DNA of 50,858 bases, taken from NCBI RefSeq assembly GCF_943193005.1, contig NZ_CALPCH010000017.1, positions 1 through 50,858 on the forward strand, in the 5' to 3' direction. Below the pieces are notes generated by a model. It was given only the letters and a program-made list of their open reading frames with translations. It made no database searches and was not told where the DNA came from. This document shows positions 42,319 through 50,858 of this stretch, piece after piece (positions within the stretch are counted from its first letter, which is position 1; the number at the start of each line of letters is the position of its first letter). The translations under genes and the position numbers were made by a program. The stretch is from Pumilibacter intestinalis (GTDB taxonomy: Bacteria > Bacillota > Clostridia > Christensenellales > Pumilibacteraceae).

Positions 42319-42378
42319 GTCATTGCAAGCGTTTACCTGTCATTGCGAGCGAGCTATGCGAGCGCGGCAATCTCATAC
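42319..42378. repeat. Two further dispersed repeat units
   Basis: A short half-unit (GTCATTGCAAGC) and a full unit (42339-42378; GTCATTGCGAGC to GGCAATCTCATAC). They lie directly past the gyrB stop, in the opposite orientation to the tandem set. Confidence 0.8.
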
Positions 42379-42395
42379 ATAGAACCCGTACGTTA

Positions 42396-44408
<2,013 letters not shown>

Positions 44409-44551
44409 TTATTTTTTTGCTCGCGCTCTCTCGCGCCCTCTAAAGGGGCATAATTGCGCGAAATCGCCTTCTTCGGCATATTTGTGCGCTTTTCAATCGC
44501 AATCGCGAAAATCCTTTTCGAGATTACGGCTGCCATACTTTTCTCATGGCT

Positions 44552-44590
44552 GAGATTGCCGCGTCGGGCTTCGCCCTCCTCGCAATGACA
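44552..44590. repeat. Dispersed palindromic repeat, single unit
   Basis: GAGATTGCCGCGTCGG to CTCCTCGCAATGACAC, nearly the same as the unit at 2138-2175. It is the only recognisable item in the 44392-44627 gap. Confidence 0.85.
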
Positions 44591-44627
44591 CGGGTAGCCG
44601 CATATATTGTCGCAATAACAATGTTAT

Positions 44628-45239
44628 TTACTTATATTTCTCGTTGTCCGAAATGTGTTGCCTTACGGCGAGCGGTATGCCCATATCCGCAGCCAATTTT
44701 CGACAGCGGCGTATGCTCACGTTGGGAATTATATCCACCGCCGTAAAGCGGGTGGATATGCCCGCCTCTTTGCAACTCTTCGCAAAGTCCAAAATTTCGT
44801 CGTGCGCGAACATGCCGAATTTGGGGTGGCACAGGTTTTGATACGCTCCGCGGTCGGCTTCGTTGAGCGAAACCGAAACTTCGTCTATCTTGCCCGCAAG
44901 CTCGGGCACTATATCGCGCTCGTTTATGAGTCTGCCCTGACCGTTGGTGTTGAGCCGCACTTTTGCCCCTCGCGACTTTAAGTATTCGGCGGTTTTAACG
45001 AGAGTGTCGAAATTGTAAGTGGGTTCGCCGTAGCCGCAAAAAGTGACCTCTCCGAGCGGGTCGGGCAACTCGTCTATCGCCTTTTTCATATCCTCGAAAT
45101 CGGGCTCGCGGGAAAGTTTCATATCGTAACCCACAAGCGCGTCGGAGTTGGAGCGAATACAAAATTCGCACCTGTTCCCGCAACGGTTGGTTATATTGAG
45201 ATATATCTTCCCTTTGAGTTTGTACAGATAATTATCCAT
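44628..45239 (-). CDS. TatD-linked radical SAM protein
   Basis: A 203-residue radical SAM protein with Cys20-x3-Cys24-x2-Cys27 (NRCGNRCEFC), a cluster-binding motif, and VTFCGYGEPTYNF and RLNTNGQG in the barrel. It matches the short family found next to tatD in many Firmicutes, whose reaction is not known. It lies 42 bases after the tatD stop in the metG-tatD unit. Probably nucleic-acid or tRNA-related, judged only by the neighbours. Confidence 0.88.
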   Translation of the reverse strand: MDNYLYKLKGKIYLNITNRCGNRCEFCIRSNSDALVGYDMKLSREPDFEDMKKAIDELPDPLGEVTFCGYGEPTYNFDTLVKTAEYLKSRGAKVRLNTNGQGRLINERDIVPELAGKIDEVSVSLNEADRGAYQNLCHPKFGMFAHDEILDFAKSCKEAGISTRFTAVDIIPNVSIRRCRKLAADMGIPLAVRQHISDNEKYK

Positions 45240-45281
45240 TCCTATCCTTTTTGGTAACGTTGTTTTCTCGTGCGCAAAAAA

Positions 45282-46049
45282 TCATTTCATTTTCGCAAAC
45301 GCCCTATATGCGTTGTCGCGAGTAATCTTTATTATTTCTTCTACCGAAACGCCTCGTATTTCTGCTATTTTTTCGGCTTGAAAGCGCACGTATTTGGGGT
45401 AGTTGATTTCTCCGCGGTGCGGAACGGGCGCAAGATAGGGGCAGTCGGTTTCTATGAGTATACGCTCGAGCGGCAACGCGCTTATTATTTCGCCCGCCTT
45501 GGAATTCTTAAAGGTTATACTGCCCGAAAAGGATATGTAAAACCCCATATCGGCGTAAACGAGGGCGGTTTCCTTACTGCCCGAAAAGCAGTGCATAACC
45601 GCGCCCGCGGTAACGCAATCGCGATGTTTGCTTATAATATCGTAAAAATCGCCGTATGCGTCGCGCACGTGGAATATAGCAGGCAATTTCTTTTCGCGCA
45701 CGAGTTCGAGTTGTTCGCAGAGAACGCGGTGTTGAGCGCGTTTGTCGGTGTCTTCGTAATGGTAGTCAAGCCCTATTTCGCCTATCGCCACGCACTTGTC
45801 GGAGTCGCAAAGGTCGGAAAGCGCACCGAGATAGCCCTGCCCCGCCGTTGCCGCGTCCGAGGGGTGAACGCCAACGGCGGCGAAAATCTTTTCGTTTTCT
45901 TCGGCTATCTTAACCGAATACGCGCTCGTGAACTCGTTGAAGCCCACCGCTATTATGCGCTCCAGCCCGTCGGCTTGCATGTTGTCTATTATTTCCCGCG
46001 CCCCGCCGTATTTCACGTCGGTAAGATGCGCGTGAGTGTCTATCAGCAT
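45282..46049 (-). CDS. tatD: TatD-family metal-dependent hydrolase (DNase)
   Basis: A 255-residue TIM-barrel hydrolase. Metal ligands are seen in IDTHAHLTD, GEIGLDYH, FHVRDA, MHCFSG and ETDCPYLAP. Family members are 3'-5' exonucleases or related hydrolases. ATG at 46049 overlaps the metG stop by 7 bases; a longer frame upstream lies inside metG. It is coupled to metG as in many Firmicutes. Confidence 0.93.
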   Translation of the reverse strand: MLIDTHAHLTDVKYGGAREIIDNMQADGLERIIAVGFNEFTSAYSVKIAEENEKIFAAVGVHPSDAATAGQGYLGALSDLCDSDKCVAIGEIGLDYHYEDTDKRAQHRVLCEQLELVREKKLPAIFHVRDAYGDFYDIISKHRDCVTAGAVMHCFSGSKETALVYADMGFYISFSGSITFKNSKAGEIISALPLERILIETDCPYLAPVPHRGEINYPKYVRFQAEKIAEIRGVSVEEIIKITRDNAYRAFAKMK

Positions 46050-48013
46050 ACTTCCGCTCCGCTCGCTATCGCGCTCTCGGGCGTTACGAGCACCAACTTG
46101 TCGCCCTCCGACGCGCAAAGTATCATGCCTTGGCTCTCAATGCCGCGCATTGCTCGGGGCTTGAGGTTAGCCACGAGCACAACCCGCTTGCCCACCATTT
46201 GCTCGGGCGTGTAGTGCTTGGCTATGCCCGACACCACCGTGCGCGTTTCTTCGCCCACTTTGAGCGTGAGCTTTAAGAGTTTATCCGCCTTTTCCACCTT
46301 TTCGCAGGCGATTACCTCGGCAACGCGCAACTGCGTGCGGAAAAATTCGTCAATGGTTATAAGTCCGTTTTCTTCGCTCATTTCCTTTTTATCCTCTTTC
46401 TTTTCTTTGTTTTGCTTGTCTGCCTTGCTTTTCGCCTTGCCGTCCTCTTTTTCGCCGCTCTTTTCGAACTCGGCAAGCTCCTTTTTCACGTCCAGCCGAG
46501 GAAACAGCGCGTCGAGCGCAACGGTTTCGTAAGATTTCACATTGCCGTATTCGAGCCCGTCGAACGAACTCGGCGCTTTAAGTTTGAGATTGTCGAGCAC
46601 CTTGCCCGCCGTTTCGGGAATAAAGGGCGCAAGCAAAACGCCCGTAATGCGTATAGCTTCGGTTAATACGTAAAGCACTTCGCCCAGCCGCTCGGTTTTG
46701 CCCTCTTTAATAAGCACCCACGGCTTGGTTAAATCTATATATTTGTTTGCCGCGCCCACGAGGTCGAATATCTTTTCGAGCGCGACTTGCGGCTTGTATT
46801 CGTTCATCGCGGCTTTAACCTCGCCGTAAAGCGCGTTCATTTGCGCTATGAGCGGCAGGTCGTCGCTCTCCGCTTTGCCCTCCGCGATTTTGCCCGAAAA
46901 ATATTGCTCGTTCATTTTCACGGTGCGGCGCACGAGGTTGCCGAGGTCGTTGCAAAGGTCGGCGTTTATGCGGGTTAAAAATGTTTCTGCGGTAAACGCC
47001 CCGTCCGCTCCGAACGGCATGGCGCGAAGCAGATAGTATCTGAGCGAGTCTTTTCCGAAGCGCGGCAAAAGTTCGAAGGGGTCAACAACGTTGCCCTTCG
47101 ACTTGCTCATTTTGTCGCCGTTAAACTGAAGCCAGCCGTGCGCAACCACCTTTTTGGGAAGCGGAAGCTGTAAAGCCATGAGTATCGCCGGCCATATTAT
47201 GGAGTGGAAACGCACTATCTCTTTTGCCATGAGGTGCAAATCCGCGCTCCAGTATTTTTTCATCTGCGGCGAAAGTTCTTTGCTTTCGGGATTGTAGCCG
47301 AGCGCGGTTATATAGTTGCTGAGCGCGTCCACCCACACGTAAACTATGTGCCCTTTGTCGAACTCCACGGGCACGCCCCACTTAAAGCTGGTGCGCGACA
47401 CCGCCAAATCCTCGAGTCCCGCGTCTATAAAGTTGTTTACCATTTCGGCAACTCTGCTCTCGGGCTGCAAAAAGTCGGTTTGCGTGAGAAGCTCGCGCAC
47501 TCGCGGCGCGTATTTGCTCAGGCGGAAAAAGTAGCTTTCTTCCTCCGCGTCTTGCACCTCTCTGCCGCAGTCGGGACACTTGCCGTCTTTGAGCTGAGTT
47601 TCCGTCCAAAACGCCTCGCACGGCGTGCAGTATTTGCCCTTGTATTTGGCTTTGTATACGTCCCCCTGCTCGTACAAACGCTTGAATATCTTTTGCACCG
47701 CGGCAACGTGGTAATCGTCGGTGGTGCGAATGAATTTATCGTAAGAGATATCGAGCGCGTTCCATAGCTCTTTGATTTCGGCAACGAGTCCGTCCACGAA
47801 TTGTTTGGGACTCACGCCCGCCGCCGCCGCGCGTTTCTCTATCTTCTGCCCGTGCTCGTCGGTGCCCGTAAGATAAAACACGTCGTACCCTTCCATGCGC
47901 TTAAACCGCGCAACGGCGTCGCCGTATACGGTGGTGTAGCAATGCCCGAGATGCCACTTGCCGCTCGGATAATATATGGGCGTGGTTATATAAAATTTCT
48001 CTTTCTCTGCCAT
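46043..48013 (-). CDS. metG: Methionyl-tRNA synthetase
   Basis: A 656-residue enzyme with HLGH (21-24; variant of HIGH), the zinc knuckle CTPC...CPDC, and KMSKS. The tail from about 560 is a tRNA-binding (Trbp111/EMAP-like) domain, QLRVAEVIACEKVEKADKLL, linked by a strongly charged Lys/Glu-rich linker at about 510-545. It attaches Met to tRNA. The gene starts the metG-tatD-radical SAM unit. No T-box was seen; the leader is short. Confidence 0.97.
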   Translation of the reverse strand: MAEKEKFYITTPIYYPSGKWHLGHCYTTVYGDAVARFKRMEGYDVFYLTGTDEHGQKIEKRAAAAGVSPKQFVDGLVAEIKELWNALDISYDKFIRTTDDYHVAAVQKIFKRLYEQGDVYKAKYKGKYCTPCEAFWTETQLKDGKCPDCGREVQDAEEESYFFRLSKYAPRVRELLTQTDFLQPESRVAEMVNNFIDAGLEDLAVSRTSFKWGVPVEFDKGHIVYVWVDALSNYITALGYNPESKELSPQMKKYWSADLHLMAKEIVRFHSIIWPAILMALQLPLPKKVVAHGWLQFNGDKMSKSKGNVVDPFELLPRFGKDSLRYYLLRAMPFGADGAFTAETFLTRINADLCNDLGNLVRRTVKMNEQYFSGKIAEGKAESDDLPLIAQMNALYGEVKAAMNEYKPQVALEKIFDLVGAANKYIDLTKPWVLIKEGKTERLGEVLYVLTEAIRITGVLLAPFIPETAGKVLDNLKLKAPSSFDGLEYGNVKSYETVALDALFPRLDVKKELAEFEKSGEKEDGKAKSKADKQNKEKKEDKKEMSEENGLITIDEFFRTQLRVAEVIACEKVEKADKLLKLTLKVGEETRTVVSGIAKHYTPEQMVGKRVVLVANLKPRAMRGIESQGMILCASEGDKLVLVTPESAIASGAEVC

Positions 48014-48044
48014 AAACTCTTTTCCTTTTAACCGTGTACTATAT

Positions 48045-48074
48045 ATTATACCGCAACCGAGCCGCTAAAAGCAA
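48045..48074 (-). promoter_or_regulatory. metG promoter
   Basis: Minus strand TTGCTT (48074-48069), an 18-base spacer and TATAAT (48050-48045), about 32 bases before the ATG. Confidence 0.65.
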
Positions 48075-48130
48075 CCGTTTGCGCGGTACATTATATAGTG
48101 GGTGGCCTATGGCATTATCCACTAATTTTA

Positions 48131-50545
48131 TTACAAATTTTTGATTGCCTCTATGGGTTTTTGCCCCGCGATTTTTATAAGCGGCAACAGCGTAGCCGCA
48201 ACGGGCAGTACGAACGCGCCGCCCAAAAGCGTAAGCACGGTAAATATATCCACCCTCAAATATGGAACTTCGAGCAGTTCCGAAAACCTGTAAAACGCCG
48301 CGCTCAAGTGGTTAAATCCCAACGCCGCGCCTATAATTGCCGCAAGCGCAACCGCGCAGGTAATAACGGATATAATCAATGTTTCGAAAATGAAAATTTT
48401 CAGCAAATCTTTGTTAGACGACCCGAGGGCGCGAAGTATTCCTATTTCTTTGCGGCGGTTCATCACGTTGTAGGAAATCAAATTTATTACAAACAACAGC
48501 AGTAACAACGCCATTATGACGGACAATGCCAAAAATACAATTTTGAACGTCCACAAATCTTCTTCGAAACCGTAAACAAAGGAAAAATATTGTATTCTTT
48601 CTCCGTCCGTTATGGTTTCTCCTACGTTACTCACATATCCTTGATGATATTTTCGGAAATCCACGAGAAATTCTTCGGGCTCTTTTATGCTCGCCAAGTT
48701 TATCAAAATTTCGACGTCTTTATCCAAACGCTTCATTACGTACTCGAACGCGGCTTCTCCGAAAAACATTCGGGTATCTTTTTCATCCGCCAAGTTTCCG
48801 TACGATGAGGGCGGCGTTTCTTCGTAAAATTCTATGCCCGCGAACTTTAACGACCGCACTTCGCAATACGTTTCCCCCGAGGCGTATCCCTTAAAGCAAA
48901 AATCCATTCTCTTCCCTATTTGCTCGGGCATTTTCAACACCGTTTGCAAATCTCTCGACACATACGACCACCTCGGGTCAGCCTTGAAATATTCGCAATA
49001 CATTTCGTATGTAAACACAACTTCGTCGTCGGCAAGTTCCAACTCCCTCGAAGGTATCATGCCGTTTTCCGTCATTACCGCCGAATTACTGCGGTTGAAA
49101 TCTTTTTCTATCCGCATTTCGCCCGAATATGCCGCTCCGTCCAAAAACAGCGTAAGTTCGGAATACTCTTTGTCGGTGTTGTACCAATTCGAATATATCT
49201 TCTTTACCGCGTTCTTTTCGGTGTAATATTCGTCAAACAAAGCAAATTTCGAAAGAGGATTTACGCGGGTATCGTCTATCACTCCCGCCAAAATCAAATT
49301 TTCGGAATTTTTGCTTCCTACCTTTTTGCCTATAAGATATTCGGCGGGATGAAAGTCTTTTACAAGCGGCTCTTTTTTTCCGTCGATTTCCACAACCGAA
49401 CTCATCGAGTCGTATAACTTATCAAGCCCCGAAAGCGTGATATAATACGAAGAGTCGTCTATTTCGATATACTCGCCCGCAAAAACAAGTCCCATATCCA
49501 AAATATCCCGCGAGCTTTCCACCTCTCCGTTTTTAATGAAAGTTGAATTTTGCGTAATGTATTGCAGAGTAGAGGGTTCTAAAATGTATCCGTATCTGAA
49601 TTCCGTAATATAATGCGTTTGCCCCTGCCTTACGCAGATATAATCTATGCCGTTCTTTTCGATAAATTTCGCCATGGTTTTCTCGGGCGAATACGCGCTC
49701 ACGATTTGCGCGACCAACAGCACAAAAACGGTGCATATCGCAAACAACGCGGTACACACCGTTTTGACTTTTCGCTGCATTAAATTATTCGCGCCCATCT
49801 TAAAGCAGGTGCTTATAGGCAAACCGCACCTTTTTGCGTTGTAAACTTTTTCGCCCTCGTCCGCGTCTATTTGCTTTCCCGTATCCGAAACAATCTCGCC
49901 GTCGGCTATTTCTATTATTCTGTCGGCGTATTTTTCCGCGCTCTCTCGGTCGTGCGAAACCGCGATAACGAGTTTTTCACGCGATATCTCTTTGAATATC
50001 TCCCATATGCCGTTGCCCGTTGCGGCGTCGAGATTGCCCGTCGGCTCGTCGGCAAGTATCAGTTCGCTGTCTTTTACTATAGCCCTCGCAATCGCCACGC
50101 GTTGCCTTTCGCCGCCCGACAGCTCTTGGGTTTTGCGCGTTAAATACTCTTCGCCGAGCCCCACTTTTCGGAGCGCGGAAAGCGTTTTTTCTTTGGTTTC
50201 GCCCTTTTCGCCCAGCCGCAACGCAAGCGCGACGTTGCCGCTCACGTCGAAATCGCCGAGAAGATTATAGTCCTGAAACACGAACCCCACGCAACGATTG
50301 CGGTATGCGTTGTAATCCGCCTGCTTAAAGTCCTTGAAACTTTTGCCGTTAAAGAAAATTTCGCCGCTCGAAACCTCGTCTAATCCGCCGAGGATATTGA
50401 GAAGCGTAGACTTGCCGCTTCCGCTTTTGCCGAGTATAAACACCATTCCCCTGTTGCCGATATCGAGCGAAATATCTTTCAACGCACGAGTCTGCAACTT
50501 GTTTTTGGCGGTGTAGTCCTTCCCTACGTTTCGAAGGCGTATCAT
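48131..50545 (-). CDS. MacB-type ABC transporter with fused ATPase and permease
   Basis: An 804-residue protein. N-terminal ATPase (about 1-225): Walker A GKSGSGKST (39-47), FQDYNLLGDF, signature LSGGERQRVA, Walker B LILADEPTGNLD. One helix at about 258-280 is followed by a large outside region (about 285-660) and three C-terminal helices with the FtsX-type RRKEIGILRALGSSNKDLLK. ATPase at the N-terminus of an FtsX permease is the MacB layout. It may export or remodel peptides, lipids or antibiotics; no partner gene is nearby. Its promoter is at 50578-50606. Confidence 0.9.
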   Translation of the reverse strand: MIRLRNVGKDYTAKNKLQTRALKDISLDIGNRGMVFILGKSGSGKSTLLNILGGLDEVSSGEIFFNGKSFKDFKQADYNAYRNRCVGFVFQDYNLLGDFDVSGNVALALRLGEKGETKEKTLSALRKVGLGEEYLTRKTQELSGGERQRVAIARAIVKDSELILADEPTGNLDAATGNGIWEIFKEISREKLVIAVSHDRESAEKYADRIIEIADGEIVSDTGKQIDADEGEKVYNAKRCGLPISTCFKMGANNLMQRKVKTVCTALFAICTVFVLLVAQIVSAYSPEKTMAKFIEKNGIDYICVRQGQTHYITEFRYGYILEPSTLQYITQNSTFIKNGEVESSRDILDMGLVFAGEYIEIDDSSYYITLSGLDKLYDSMSSVVEIDGKKEPLVKDFHPAEYLIGKKVGSKNSENLILAGVIDDTRVNPLSKFALFDEYYTEKNAVKKIYSNWYNTDKEYSELTLFLDGAAYSGEMRIEKDFNRSNSAVMTENGMIPSRELELADDEVVFTYEMYCEYFKADPRWSYVSRDLQTVLKMPEQIGKRMDFCFKGYASGETYCEVRSLKFAGIEFYEETPPSSYGNLADEKDTRMFFGEAAFEYVMKRLDKDVEILINLASIKEPEEFLVDFRKYHQGYVSNVGETITDGERIQYFSFVYGFEEDLWTFKIVFLALSVIMALLLLLFVINLISYNVMNRRKEIGILRALGSSNKDLLKIFIFETLIISVITCAVALAAIIGAALGFNHLSAAFYRFSELLEVPYLRVDIFTVLTLLGGAFVLPVAATLLPLIKIAGQKPIEAIKNL

Positions 50546-50577
50546 CTCTTCCTATCCCCTTGCGTTCGTATAAGATA

Positions 50578-50606
50578 AGTATACACCATAAAGCGCGAGT
50601 TGTCAA
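50578..50606 (-). promoter_or_regulatory. Promoter of the MacB-type gene
   Basis: Minus strand TTGACA (50606-50601), a 17-base spacer and TATACT (50583-50578), about 33 bases before the ATG. Confidence 0.8.
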
Positions 50607-50633
50607 TATGCGATTTTTTTTCGCGTTGCGCTT

Positions 50634-50858
50634 TTACTTGTTTACGCTCTTTCTTTTGCGCAGGAGTATATATGTTGCGCCGCAAAGAAGCGCCGTAGCC
50701 GCCATGCCCGCGTTTGCTCCCGCAGAGCCGAAACAGCCGCCTTTGTCTTCCGAGTCGGAAGAACCGGGCTTGTTGTCGCCGTCGTTGTCGCCCGGATTAG
50801 GGTCGGGGTCCGGCGTAGGGTCGGGATTAGGCGTAGGGTCGGGATTAGGCGTAGGGTC
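50634..50858 (-). CDS. C-terminal end of a surface protein with Cys-type anchor (partial)
   Basis: The last 74 residues of a gene entering from the right. The visible part is a Pro-Asp-rich spacer with DPTPNP repeated (18-base tandem units), an acidic segment, then KGGCFGSAGANAG, a membrane helix and LRKRKSVNK. The end matches the anchor of the three surface proteins at 9668-17017. What the protein does is outside the window. Confidence 0.8.
   Translation of the reverse strand, partial: DPTPNPDPTPNPDPTPDPDPNPGDNDGDNKPGSSDSEDKGGCFGSAGANAGMAATALLCGATYILLRKRKSVNK

Noticed and set aside
48014-48130. T-box or SAM riboswitch before metG
   Set aside because: A promoter about 32 bases before the ATG leaves no space, and no T-box sequence was seen.

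Overview
The window looks like a chromosomal segment of a Gram-positive anaerobe of the Clostridia. The grounds are the Bce-type antibiotic-response module, the TatD-linked radical SAM gene, the AraC/ABC/glycosidase gene sets, Gram-positive lipoprotein signals and CCA-encoding tRNA. A gut Christensenellales-like lineage is plausible, but I cannot prove it from sequence alone. GC content is moderate, the standard code is used, and nearly all genes are on the minus strand.

Bases 1-31,950 form a large glycan-utilisation region with two AraC-type regulators on the plus strand. Unit 1 (minus, 6741 to 84) is an SGNH esterase, a sugar-binding lipoprotein, two ABC permeases and a GH99-like lipoprotein. 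Unit 2 (minus, 30850 to 7691) is a tightly packed run of twelve genes: two GH99-like proteins (one secreted, one apparently cytoplasmic), a permease carrying an extracellular beta-propeller, a second permease, a second binding protein, a GH94 phosphorylase, a GH1 glycosidase, a third GH99-like lipoprotein, two large surface proteins, a surface phosphodiesterase and a GH36 alpha-galactosidase. My reading is that surface lipoproteins cut a glycan, the two importers take up fragments, and cytoplasmic GH94/GH1/GH36/GH99-like enzymes finish the job. Neither importer has its own ATPase, so a shared MsmX-type ATPase elsewhere is implied. A two-half-site operator with identical spacing to the -10 box lies before the SGNH gene and before the GH36 gene. 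It is the best candidate target of the AraC regulator at 6902.

Bases 31,950-50,858 are mostly housekeeping: tRNA-Glu beside a broken tRNA-Glu copy interrupted by a dispersed repeat, a Bce-like two-component/ABC module, a purine permease, hypoxanthine phosphoribosyltransferase, gyrA, gyrB, a TatD-linked radical SAM protein, tatD, metG, a fused ATPase-permease ABC transporter and the 3' end of a surface-protein gene. Intergenic spaces here are filled with a dispersed palindromic repeat family.

The features most worth following are: four G/C homopolymers of nine or ten bases, three of them inside genes and one currently breaking a frame; a shared Cys-TM-basic C-terminal anchor signal on four surface proteins, not recognised as LPXTG; the beta-propeller/permease fusion; the shared AraC-like operator; an expanded GH99-like family; and the tRNA gene with a 44-base repeat in its T loop.
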